Positions 25,741 through 37,647 of a stretch of DNA of 64,000 nt are shown piece by piece. Position 1 is the first letter of the stretch. Each line of letters opens with the position of its first letter. Source of the stretch: Sipunculus nudus (lineage: Eukaryota > Annelida > Sipuncula > Golfingiida > Sipunculidae); NCBI GenBank assembly GCA_026874595.1, contig CM049317.1, forward strand, positions 73,779,618 to 73,843,617, in the 5' to 3' direction. A program made the translations under genes and the position numbers. Under the pieces are notes generated by a model that had not been told where the DNA came from, did no database searches, and saw nothing but the letters and a program-made list of their open reading frames with translations.

Positions 25741-26387
25741 AGGAAAAAAAAAAGATATTGAACCCTTGAGTAAAAAATACAGAAGAAGAAAAGGAAGATT
25801 GTACCCTCAGACAATCCATAATGTGTGAAAGATTGATTTATTAAAACACATTACATGTCTGGGTTACGCAGGTAAGCCTTTAATGTTCCTTGATGGACCC
25901 CTCAGAGGAAGGGCCTCATCTCCCGAGCGCGGCCAGATTATACCATACACAGTCTGGAGGCATTATTTGGGGACTCAATGACAATGATTTTTTGGAAAAC
26001 AGGAACACGAACCTCCGATAAAGTATACTCCAGAATCAAATTTATCAGAGCAGGCTGTCAGGCAGGAAAAAAAAAAAGATATTGAACCCTTGAGTAAAAA
26101 ATACAGAAGAAGAAAAGGAAGATTGTACCCTCAGACAATCCATAATGTGTGAAAGATTGATTTATTAAAACACATTACATGTCTGGGTTACGCAGGTAAG
26201 CCTTTAATGTTCCTTGATGGACCCCTCAGAGGAAGGGCCTCATCTCCCGAGCGCGGCCAGATTATACCATACACAGTCTGGAGGCATTATTTGGGGACTC
26301 AATGACAATGATTTTTTGGAAAACAGGAACACGAACCTCCGATAAAGTATACTCCAGAATCAAATTTATCAGAGCAGGCTGTCAGGC
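25741..26387 (+). repeat. Recent tandem duplication, two 324-bp units
   Basis: Unit 1 is 25741-26063 and unit 2 is 26064-26387. They look identical apart from one A in the poly-A run near the start. Each contains GGGTTACGCAGGTAAGCC and a GC-rich GAGCGCGGCCAGATTATACC. Near identity means a very young duplication, natural or an assembly artefact. Confidence 0.95.
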
Positions 26388-26554
26388 TGAACTGTCACCA
26401 GCAGCAAGAGATGCTGTCACAGTGAGACGAGCAGGATGAAAAAGGACAACCATTAAATATGGTTGCTAAGAGACCGAAGCTGATGATGCTAGATTCAATC
26501 CCGTCTGTTTGGCAATAGGTTGAGGTGAAGAAACCTCCAAAAGCAGCTGGCTCT

Positions 26555-26675
26555 GTACTGCGTGTTCACCACTTGAAAGTTTTTTAGTTTTTATACATTT
26601 TACTGTATGGTGTTTAAGACTAAGAAAGGTCAAAGGTTACGCAGTTTTGTTCAGCTTCTTGGGAAAAAAAAGTTT
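26555..26675 (+). repeat. Local repeat copy, partner of 28250-28395
   Basis: TGTTCACCACTTGA, TTTTTATACATTTTAC, AAAGGTCAAAGGTTA and GTTTTGTTCAGC occur in the same order in both places. The intervening 1.6 kb includes a full HINE-like element. Confidence 0.7.
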
Positions 26676-26803
26676 TATTGAGTCCTGTTACAAAATAAGA
26701 AGTCCACAATGAATGTAGCTCTGTTACCATGACAATCAGTTCTATGATTCCTATTTTAACAAAGCAGTAAATATGGGTCTGTTTGAAGCTCTGTAATATT
26801 TTT

Positions 26804-27848
26804 AGCCCTCAGCCCTTAGGCTGATGGGCTATTGTCGTCACCCTAGCTGTCCGTCCATCCGTCCGTCCGTCTGTCCGTCCGTCGTCCATTAACTTTTACC
26901 ATTTGAGGGGGATATCTTGAAAAGGATTCACCGTCAGAATTTTATTTCCTCGGTAAAGATGTATATCGACAAAATCTCGGTCAAGTTCGAAGATGGGTGA
27001 CCTTGACCTATTTTTCTACATTTTAGAGCTGATTATAGAAAAACACTTAGATGCTTATTACTCAGTAACTATTTGGTCGATTTTCACAAAACTTACTATG
27101 ATTATTGGGACTGATAGTCTGTACCTGCTACACAAGTTTGGTGGCGCCACCTACAATTTCTGATTTTTAATTAATTTTTATCGGATTTTTCAACTTTGGG
27201 CTTGTGAGCGGGATATCTCTAAAAGGATTCACCGTAGGAATATTATTTTTTTCGGTGAAGATGTATATTGACAAAATCTCGGTCAAGTTCGAAGATGGGT
27301 GACCTTGACCTATTTTTCTACGTTTTAGAGCTGATTATAGAAAAAACATTTAGAAGCTTATTTCTCAGGAACCATTTGGTGGATTTTCACAATACTTACT
27401 ATGATCATAGGGACTGATGGTTTGTAACTGCTGCACGAGTTTGGGGGCGTCACCTACAATTTCTGATTTTTAATGAATTTTTCTTGGATTTTTCAACTTT
27501 GTCCTTGTGAGCGGGATATCTCTTAAATGATTCTTAATAGGAATTTTATTTCTTTGGTGAAGATGTATATGGACAAAATCTCGGTCAAGTTCGAAGATGG
27601 GTGACCTTGACCTACTTTTCAAGGTCACAGAGCTTATAATAGAATAAAACTTAGAAGCTTATATTTCAGGAAGCATTTGGTGGATTGTTATGAATCATGG
27701 TACATACCTCTCCATTTTAAATTTATAACTGAGACATGTACAGATATACATCCATGTGAGAACAGATATTTAGTACTTGTTACTGTTACCACCTCTAAAC
27801 ACTGTTCTTTTGGCTGAGGGCTTTTGTCAGCTTCTGCTGATATTCTAG
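26804..27848 (+). mobile_element. HINE/Helentron-like family-1 element, copy 2 (uninterrupted)
   Basis: The structure matches 20104-22003: AGCCCTCAGCCCTTAGGCTG head, a (CCGT)n stretch at 26848-26885, three internal units of about 303 bp, GGCTGAGGGCT, hairpin TCAGC-TTCT-GCTGA, and TATTCTAG end. Its hairpin loop differs from copy 1 while the stem is kept. It holds the unoccupied CTTGTTAC target of the hAT miniature. The palindrome GGTGGCGCCACC occurs at a unit junction. No protein is encoded. Confidence 0.78.
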
Positions 27849-28109
27849 TTTTCATTTACAAATGAAAGTATTGAGTTCATTGAATATTTATAGCACTTTT
27901 CGGAAACACAGGTGGGTGTGTGGTATGTCAAGTGTATTTTATTATTTATATGATGGATTACATGAAGCTATACTGTTACATGTATGAATAGGGTTGTGTG
28001 AAAGGCATTTACAGACATTGCCTCACATGTATAAGGCAAAAAAAAAATAAACGGTTGCTTTTTCAGGCACAGCATGTCAATTTTATCCCCTAAATAATTT
28101 TTTTTGATT

Positions 28110-28450
28110 TTCAGTAAAAATTACTGATTTACAGTTGATCTCCAGGCACTTTGACATTTCTTCAAGATAATAAAATAATTAAATTTTTTAATTTTTTCGT
28201 CGTGATGTGTTTTTTACCATTAAGGACAACTTTTCTGTTATGTTCATGTTGTACTGTGTGTTCACCACTTGATGAAGGTTTTTCAGTTTTTATACATTTT
28301 ACGTACTGTACGTAATTTTAAGACTAGTCATTTTAAGACTAGTAAAGGTCAAAGGTTATGCAGAGTTTTGTTCAGCCTCTTGGAAAAAAAATTACTGATT
28401 TACAGTTGATCTCTAGGCACTTTGACATTTCTTCAAGAAATTTTCAAGAA
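28110..28450 (+). repeat. Local duplicated segment (two copies) and partner of 26555-26675
   Basis: ATTACTGATTTACAGTTGAT, CAGGCACTTTGACATTTCTT (TAGGCA in the second) occurs at 28119-28167 and again at 28391-28436. The part between them (28250-28395) repeats 26555-26675. Confidence 0.75.
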
Positions 28451-28454
28451 TTTC

Positions 28455-31400
28455 TTCTTTATTTAGCCTTATAAGGGCACTCAATGTTTTGGGATATTTC
28501 CCATTGTGTTCCTCCTAATTTATCCCCAACTCACATATGAAGAAGGAGAAATAGGTTGTTTTCAACTCAATTCATTCAATTTAATTTATCTATTGCCACA
28601 AGCATAGATACAATATAAATGAAAAAATTCAATAAAATGAAATAACTGTGCTAGTGACAAAGAGGACTGACTCATAGAGTATAATAAATATGTCCTCTCA
28701 GTAATAACATCAAATATAGTAGGTCATATGGTGCAGACAATGTGCAATAAGAAAACTAAAATTACACTTCACAATATAGAAGAAACAAAATAATAAACAT
28801 ATGATTATTAAATTGAAATAAAATAAAATCAATATGATTTATAAGTGGAGGAAAAAATATTCTTTCAGACAATGCTTAAATGTTGATTTATCGCACAACA
28901 AGGATCCATTTCTTTAATAATATTGTTTGAAATTCCAACCCCTTTAAATTGTAAAGTGTCACTGCAGGCTGCGCAGTATTATTTACTGGCATATGGTAAA
29001 AATGCATTCTTTATATAATGTAATAATGTTAATAAAAATTTTTGCAAAATAATTAAATCAGATACAATTATAGACCATAACTATAAATGTAGATATTTTC
29101 CAGAGTTAATTTTTAGTTTTTGTCAATCCTTGACCTCTTCCCGTGATAATGCATCCTTGCACAATACTGAGTGGTTAGATTTGTTGATCTTGTGTTGGGC
29201 AGGTATTCAGATAGCAACAGTATGCCAGCATTCATGTTTTGCTGTCTAATTGTGCCAACATTGAGTGAGTGTTTGGCCTATTTACAAAATTATATTTGGC
29301 CAATGCTACCTGTTATTGTTGTGCCTTAGATGTGGTTTATGTCAAATTGACTGCCAACTTTACAGAATATTGCTTGTTTGCAGTATGTCCCCCTCTTTCT
29401 GGGCTATAGGTATTCACACCACAAGAGCGTGGTTTAAACAGATGTTTGAGAAGTCCTAGGAAGTTTTTTATATTGTAAGTTGTCCTTTATACTGACTATT
29501 TGTTGCTATTTATAATGTTCCTGTACATAGATGCGTTTTTGGAAATGACATATGGTTGACATGTTTCTTACTGACTATGGCTTCCAACCTGAAAATTATG
29601 CTTCTGAATTCTTGATTTAATCTCTCACTCTCATCGATCTTCCTCTTGTCCACCTGTCTCCTTTATTTACCAGTAATCACTGTCTACTGACTGATGATCT
29701 GGCAATTCTTAATCAACTGATTAGACCTAAGATTGATAAAAAGGATTAAATTATAAAATATAATTGATATAACTGAGATGGTTTAGGACAGTTTTGATGG
29801 TAAAATAACTAATCCTCTGCTTTGTTTTAGTCACTTTTTTCAAAGATAACATTTTTCAAATTGTTGAATTTATTTTTTTCTGAAACTTTAAAACCTTTTT
29901 CATTTCTTTTGCAGAATAGAATATTTGTATTACATAGGAAATTCTTTTCCTCTTCTGCTCATCTCGTTTTTGACTGCAGTGGCAGCACTTTGGCATGAAC
30001 ATACCAGAAAAAGAGATAACCAGAAAAACTATCGACTGTTTACCTCTTTTTGTGATTAATACTGGACCAGGGATTGTTGTGTGTAACATTCCTGTTGTTT
30101 ATGGCTACTTCAGACTCCCTATTTCCTGAGATGGCATACATCATGTCAACTGTAATGTAATTTCACCATCTAACAAACCAGTCCTTTGCTATCTGAAAGA
30201 CAAATGGCTGACCTATGTACCCAGCTTGGCACCTCTGAGAAGTACCAATGCTTGATTGAATAAGCTCAGAAATTAATAACTAGCAACTTTAATGTCATAC
30301 AAGACTTGAATTTATAATAGGTAATTTTCCTTACTGGCTTCCATTGAGATCTACTGGCTGAGGTACCAGAGTTAATTGAATCAGGGTTGAAGAAGTCGAT
30401 GTGCAGGAAACTTCAGCGAGGAAACAAACATGGGGGGTGTCATTTATAACAGGAAATAGGATCTGAGGATTAATCAATATGTAATATAAAATGCCACAGT
30501 GATTAATGATTAGAGAATGTTACAAGAAAATTCACCCAAGCCAGATATAGATACCACAACCATAAGTCTTCCTGTCTGAAGACTATCACTGCAAAGCTTG
30601 CGGAAAGTTTGCCAAAATTTGAATAAGGGAGTCATTCCTCGGGGATAAAAACCTATCAGTCTTTAGTTGTGCACAGATTTGCCACATAAACAGTTTTAAT
30701 ATTTTTGCCGGAATATCATCAATAACAGGTTTTACCAAGTTATAACACTACATTATTGTACTGACTATCAGTTTTCAAGGATTATAAAGTCCATGGCTTT
30801 TTGATAGACCACCGTCTGTACAAAAGAAATGAAGGTAATCTTGCTATGTTGTCATTAAGCATTCTGGAAATCATGTTTTCTATGCAAGGGGTAGGAGTAA
30901 ATCAGATCCCTTGCATAGAAATTAAACCATAATCTGTTGGGTTCTATTGAGGTTTCATCATTATGTCATTGAGATACTGGAAGCATTTGAACTGGGGGCC
31001 CTTAATTTAACTTCTGTATTTACTATAACTTAACTGCTAGGCTACGTTCTGCATCTTCTGTTACCCTCTCATGATTACATTTTTCAAATAGCATAATAAG
31101 ACCAGAAGCACTAGTCAGTCCCATTTTAAAATCATCTAGAACATATATAGTTATAACTTTAAATCAGGCTCAACTATAATGTAAAAACACACCACATTTT
31201 TTTCTGTTGGACATGTCACTTTTAACTAAGTTGGGTTAATTCTTTCAAAGAACACATATATATTATAATGGTCTTAGTGAAGCAGCGATTGCATTTTTCA
31301 TTGTTAATACCTCCTAGGGATCTAAAATGCAGGGCTTTACTGCATGATACTCTCACTTCACCCCATCAGAGAGATTAGAATAATCCAGCAATTTTATTGT

Positions 31401-33140
31401 ATATTGTGACCTATGGCCGGCCAGATCTGAAAGCTTTGCATTGTGTTGGAAGTAATATCACATGATTTACAGAGTCCCGTTCAGTGTGAAGACATTCAGG
31501 CAGGACTGGTAGCAAAAACAGTCATCAGGTTCATAAAAGATACATCAGAGGATGGTATAACTTATTGTTAAATGGTTCACTGAGTTTCAGTTGGAAATGG
31601 CCTTTAAATATGTAATGATGTATATGGATATGAAATCTTGTCATGTCCATTACATATTTATTAAAAACTGATGTATGTTCATTGTTGTATCTATTGAATT
31701 TTGTCAATACCCAAAATATATTTAAGTGAGATAGCTAGAAGGCAGGTATTTGAAGTTTATCAATTCCTCACCTCCTGTTCTCTCTCCACTCCAATCTGAA
31801 TTTAATTTAAGCAGGGTCTCAGAAGTGAGAAAAAAAATATATTCCTGATCCATATGTCATTTCAGGTTCAAACATTGTTTGTATATCTGTCTCCTTGTGG
31901 AGGAATTCACATGCTCTTTTCCAGACATTTTCTAAAAGAATTTGGCAATACATAAACACATTCATATAATGGGAATTCTTTGTGTAGATGCATAAACTTG
32001 GAACCCTTGCAAAACAAGGGGAAAAGGTGAAAAAAATGAAAATTTAAACCTGCAAATATGATACCAGCCACATATTTCATTGATCTGTAATTAATCTACT
32101 GGTAATACTTATCAGGACACTGAGCTGTCATTAGTTATATTAGACAGGTATGTCATGCTAATTAACAGCATAAAGTCCTGGCAGATTGTATTTTTTAGAC
32201 TTCCAACAGAAGTACATAAAGCAGTTGATTACTGTGTAGGTGATTACTGGAATGTTGTAGACTTGTGGTGCAGCCTTAATCTTCTTTTTCTCTTCCCTCA
32301 AACGTTTCCTTGACTTTCACCTTCTAGTTGTTGAGTTTTCTGTTCAGTTTTTAATGTCCATTCGTAGGAGGCTCTATACTTTATGTAGCAAGTGGGTGTA
32401 GTTATCTTATCTCTGTGAAGTGATTGTGTGCAAACATTGTTTTTTTTTTAGTTTGTGTTGGCCTCCTCCGCTTGTATTTTGACTCCAGAGAATATATTGT
32501 GTTCTATGAATAGTTTTATATTGACTGTTACTGATGCAAACTAGACCATTATTTTATTTTCGCATCATACTAGTCCATTTCATGGTCATGGTTAAGAGAT
32601 TAACAGTAACATAAACAAAATAATGTTTCCAAGCTGTTATTTCTTTATAAATTATAGCTCCCCTAATGTACTTGTTTGGATGAATGAGTGGGGGAGGGTG
32701 TATGTGACAGCCTGCGGATTTGGTATCATCATCTGATCATCTGACACAGATTTTAAGCAAAGGAGAAAAAAATGCATTTGCTACCTCATGTATTTAAAAA
32801 ACTACATGATGAAGATGCAATACTTCCTGGCCTAATTTTACAAATTAAAGGGAACTACATAAACTAAAGCATATTGGTCATGGCAAAATTGTCTAATATA
32901 AAAGCTGTAGTGTATAAAAAAAAGAAATCAATTATTTAATGTGTTTATTTTTTACCTGCAGAACTTGCACACTAAGTTCAAAGGAAAAACAATACACTTG
33001 TGGCTAAAGGAAAAAGGACAACCTTAAATCATCAATAAGACAGGATGAGGGTCAGAACATATAGGAATTTTAGATTAAATAAAACCTCTTGAGATGGCTT
33101 ATCTGGCTATTTTAAGCCCCCTTACCTAAAATATAGTAGA
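28455..33140. other. Long stretch without recognised features
   Basis: About 4.7 kb of AT-rich unique sequence. No splice-bordered exon, terminal repeat or tandem array was recognised. Locally higher GC occurs near 30100-30240 and 30560-30640. Confidence 0.4.
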
Positions 33141-33215
33141 AAATGTCATGGAATACTCAATTGATTGAAGCCATTTTGTCTGGGAGTCCTTTTGAGCTCT
33201 GTAGGTTGCAGTTAC

Positions 33216-33330
33216 GTTACCATGGCAATGGTGAAGGTGACGTACACAGTTCTACTAGCGTCAACCCGTTGTTACTTCCAGTAACTGCATCCACCATGCA
33301 GGAAGATCGTATTTACGTCAGCAGTGCAAA
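33216..33330. promoter_or_regulatory. Candidate regulatory cluster: RFX X-box and CRE-like sites
   Basis: GTTACCATGGCAAT (33216-33229) fits the RFX X-box consensus at all but the last base. GTGACGTAC follows within about 15 bases and TTTACGTCAG near 33312. The 210-base stretch is more GC-rich than its surroundings and is open in one frame (33143-33349) without a recognisable product. A distal enhancer or an undetected first exon is possible. No transcription evidence exists here. Confidence 0.3.
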
Positions 33331-33354
33331 AATAGACTCCAAAATCTAAATTGA

Positions 33355-35880
33355 TGTACCATGATTTTTGTAGACAGCACTTTGACCCTTTCCAATATGA
33401 TATCTGATTTAGTAGGTTTTTTTTCTATCAACCAGTGACTGGGTTTTTTTTTGTCAGGAAGAAGATGAGGATTATCTTGTTTTCTTTTATTTGCCTTTTG
33501 TAGATTGTTTTGTTTTTATTTTATTATATTTTTTTCGTAATTTTATTCACTTGTTGTTTTCTAATGGTTGTTTGGTTGGTTTGGAAAATATTGCAAGAGG
33601 AATACACTTTCAATGATGTCTTTTATGGACATTTCCATTGTGTCAAGGGGATTTTGAATAAAACAGTTCTGGAGATTGATTATTTTATATATTACATAAG
33701 GTCTCCTTTCTAACATGACTGAAATAATATTTAGATGTTATTTTAGAATTCAGTCATTTTTTATACCAAAAACTACATTCTTGCTGTGCAGATGATCCAG
33801 TTTCCAGCACATTGGAAAAAGCTTTTAATGTTTTAATTGGGAAAAAAATCAGTTTTCACCTTAAACTTATTAGCCATTAGTTTAGAATGCCTGATTCTTT
33901 ATGTAAGGTTTCTTAGTTTTCAGTTAATCACTACCTTGAGGTGAGGTCTCTATGCAGGAATCGTTACATGAAAGTACTGTGTTCTGAAAATTCATTTTCA
34001 AAAAACATTTTCCTTGTGTCTGGAATGTTTATCATTAATATTACATTTAAATTAAGTCAGATGGGAGGGGAACATCACCGAGCCCCTTGCAGCACCCCCC
34101 ACAATGGCTACAACCCTGATACACACACACACTGTCTGATGCATGCATGGGTATACCCCTGTGGTACTTTGGAACTTAGTCTGAGACTTATAGGACACAA
34201 AGTCCTGGGATGGCTTGTTGTGTACTCATTACACCTTTTATAAAGCTACGAGTGCCTGGACACATACTGAGGGACTAAACTACCCAGCATTTCACCATAA
34301 ATCCTAATGACTGTGTGTGTTATTGTCTGAGGTTTACTGTTTCCAGGACACCTTGAAGATATAAACATAAATAGAAGGTGTGGTGTTATGCTTTCTGGAC
34401 TTTTATGGCTGCAATAAAATCCAGATGCAGTTTTGTGTGAGACACCCTAACCATTCTGGCAACCCATTTTCATAAACCTGTTTATCTCTGTGGATAATTT
34501 ACGGTGATACTCAATGAAGAACTTTTCCATCTGGTCCGATTAGCTCTCACTGTACATCTTCCTTCATTGCAATGTGAGTTAACATAACCCATCAGACAGA
34601 GTGATTGATCCAATTCCATAATGGAAAAAAAATATTAATAAAATGTCAGATAGAAATAGCATGTTACTTATAGCCATATTAAAATAGATTTAATAAAATG
34701 CTAGGTTATGATAAAAAAAAATATCTCAGTAATAATATTATTAGAAAATTGTAACAAGCTCAAAGTGACTTATAACATTCTTGATATTTTTAGGTTTTAA
34801 AAGAGGTAGTAAGTTGCATTAAAGCCTGGTAGATAATCAGTGCCTTGAGGGTATGTTGATTTATGAGAAAAATTTTCTACATAAGCTATGGCAGGTGGTA
34901 AAACTTGTAAAATATCCCAAAGTAAATTAAGAGCCTGCCAGGTATGCCTATAGATACCTGCATAAAGTGAGTATTAGGGACATACTGGAAACTACATGAT
35001 AGACAAGAAAAGGAAATTAAATTAAACAAAAGAAAAATTCTTAGAAGTATTAGAATACCTTTGTAATCTATGCAATAAAGATAGTAAATTAATTTGTCCC
35101 AAAATGCTATGGTTTGTATAAAGCCACAATGGTAGTGGAAGAAATGAAAGTAAAACTTCTTCAAAATACCGTCAATCGGAGGGATCGAAAAAAATCAATG
35201 AATGATTCAGTGTTTGCTTCTCTGGAATTAAAGTGTAAAGTTTTTTTATACTCCCACATTAAAAGATATTGCAGAGACCACAACTGATTTCTTTGATTTT
35301 AACTTTTAATTGATTAAACATAAATAGAAAGATTGAATTATTAGCTGTGTATTAAACTGCTGTTTATTCTAATAACATATATTTGGTTCTTGTATTTTGG
35401 CAAATTTTTTAATATATCATACATAATGAAACTTTAAAATTATTAGTGAGAAAATAGATTACCTTGATTTACATAGTACATTTATACAGAAAAGTCTGTG
35501 AACAATGACAAAGCTGTCTGTTATATAATCTCCTGTGCATGAAATATATATTGAAAGAACACCCAAAAATATCTGTTTAAAATAGGGTGTAGATTCAGTT
35601 TTGGACTTCAAGTTCATATATAGCTGAATGAAGATCCTACTGTCAGACTTAAAAGTATAGGACATGTTCAAGGTGCAGAATTAAGCTTAACTAAGTCACA
35701 GATGACCTCAATGGCAATCTCTCTGACCTCTCATACATTTCTGACAATTTAATGCTTTAAATATTTGATTTCCATTATTTTTCACACAAAAAAATCTGAA
35801 ACTTAGCTGGGGTCGCCTAATCTAACTTATATCATGAATTTTGTCTTAAACTCTTTATTTATTTTACCTAAACATATGAG
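33355..35880. other. No gene seen
   Basis: AT-rich. Frames such as 33510-33713 are hydrophobic because the sequence is T-rich. 34060-34200 is somewhat GC-richer, with ACACACACAC near 34122. Confidence 0.4.
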
Positions 35881-35886
35881 GAATAG

Positions 35887-36010
35887 TGGAACCTGTCTGA
35901 AAGACCACCCTTGTTAAATAAGACCACCTGTCTGTTATGACCACCCTTTGTGATTATAAATGACCTGTCTAAAAAGAAGACCACCTGTGAATTAAGACCA
36001 CTTTCTCATT
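35887..36010 (+). mobile_element. Partial pogo-type miniature, GACCACC family
   Basis: TAGTGGAACCTGTCTGAAAG then GACCACCC matches the inverted terminus of the complete copy at 54092-54266 (CAGTGGACCATGTCTGAAAG). Further spaced GACCACCTGT motifs follow. The right terminus is missing. Confidence 0.6.
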
Positions 36011-36014
36011 GATG

Positions 36015-37065
36015 GTTTCATTATGTATATAAGAGAGCTATTTATAGTCATACAGGTATATAGAAATATAATGAGACGGCCTGATCAGTATTATACCTGT
36101 GTCTTTCAGATATAATTACCTTTAACAAGGTGCATTAATTATGAGATCCTTACCTTTAATTGAGAACTTGTGCATAATGATCTGACTGACATGAGCAAAG
36201 CAGTAAAATATGTGGGCTGGTTAAGGTTACGAAATGTCATACTAATTATTATGCTGATAATTTTCTAGCTTTAATGCCCACTCGTGTGAAATCACACCCA
36301 GAGAGATCAACCTCTATGTTTCCTTGACCAACAAACCTTCTCTGAGGTGAGTGTTACACTCAAGCCAACAGCTGAGCCTCCACATCATAAAGGTTTACCT
36401 CATAAAAACAGAACCGTGCTGATGATATTAATCGGGAGAATAAATTGATTTACACGATTTTATATTGACTTTACCCTCCTGATACCTCAGTGTTAATTAA
36501 TTAAAGTCACAAATCACATGTGTAATTTCTTTTTTTTATAATAAAATGACCATGGTAAATATAACCTTACCTCTTGATAAATCAATACTTTCTGTGAAAT
36601 GAGGAAAGAAGAAAGAGATGGGAAAACGATACCATAAATTAATAAACAAGGTGTAAGGGCTAATGTGAACCTGTGCAAAGTTTTTGAGTATGAATGTGTA
36701 TTATTTTAAAATTTATTATTGATCCTCTCATGTCCTGCATATCTACCTTAGTCATTCTGATTTCAGCCAAATGGACGTTTAGGACCTGCATGTTTTGGAC
36801 TAGGACATTTTATACCTGGATGTATCAGCAGGATATTTCTGATATGTTCTTTTTGCCAGGGAGGGATACTGGGACAGATGGACGAACAATTTGGTAGCAT
36901 GGTTTCCGAGAAACACATTTTAAAATGTTTTTGGCTTTCTCCCTATAGAATCTAAGAGCAAGTTCCTCTTTTAGCCTTGGTATTGAGTCACAGCTATTCA
37001 TGCATCCTGGCAATGGAGGCTCAGCTTTCCCCCAGGTCAAGGGTACCTAATGTGCCACATGTAAC
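36015..37065. other. No gene seen
   Basis: Unique sequence with opposing short frames at 36694-37040 that resemble nothing known. Confidence 0.4.
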
Positions 37066-37068
37066 CGC

Positions 37069-37150
37069 ACCACTGGCTTATACAGACTGAAACCTACCAC
37101 TGGCTCTTACAGACTGAAACCTACCACTGGCTCTAACAGACTGAAACTTG
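37069..37150 (+). repeat. Three-unit tandem repeat of 27 bp
   Basis: ACCACTGGCTCTTACAGACT and GAAACCT repeat three times with one or two changes per unit. Confidence 0.85.
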
Positions 37151-37204
37151 ACCTGTTGGCAAATCTGAAATGGTTGGCAGTCTGCCAAAGTTATTTATAG
37201 ATAC

Positions 37205-37604
37205 TAGGGCTGAAACGGGTACAAAATTTTGGACTCGAGTACCCGATAGGCATTACCCGACTCGGACTCGAGTACTCGTTACCATGGCAACGCTGTGAAG
37301 ATAAAATGAACATCTATTTACCGATGCAAAATATGCATAAATTTGACTTAGTGACGGCTTAACTTTATCACAACGAAGGAATAGATATATGTCATAACAA
37401 GACCTCGGTTAATTTGACTAGCATATGTTAAGAGCCCTACGCCTGGCTACGACAAGGGATAAATAATCCTACAGACTGTCCTAAAATTTGCAGTAATATA
37501 CATATATGCATGTACATACAAGAGTACTCAAGTCCAAATCTTGGACTCGAGTACTTGGTAAGTATTACCCGGATTCGAGTACTTGAGTACTCCTTTCAGC
37601 CCTA
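37205..37604. mobile_element. 400-bp hAT miniature (MITE)
   Basis: The termini are TAGGGCTGAAACGG and, inverted, TAGGGCTGAAAGGA. They are flanked by identical 8-bp repeats ATAGATAC at 37197-37204 and 37605-37612. The subterminal regions are inverted repeats rich in GGACTCGAGTAC. It encodes nothing. It carries a consensus RFX X-box (37278-37291). Confidence 0.94.
37278..37291. promoter_or_regulatory. RFX X-box consensus inside hAT miniature
   Basis: GTTACCATGGCAAC matches the symmetrical X-box form GTTNCCATGGNAAC at every fixed position. Function is not shown. Confidence 0.4.
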
Positions 37605-37647
37605 ATAGATACAGAGCATAACTTGACCTATTGTAAAATCTGACATA

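Noticed and set aside
25577-25828. 83-codon frame ending in a basic tail
   Set aside because: Low-complexity AT-rich codons; the basic tail is inside the 324-bp duplicated unit and no homologue is recognised.
33510-33713. Hydrophobic 67-codon frame as a membrane protein
   Set aside because: T-rich sequence gives F, L and V by composition; no start context, neighbours or family.
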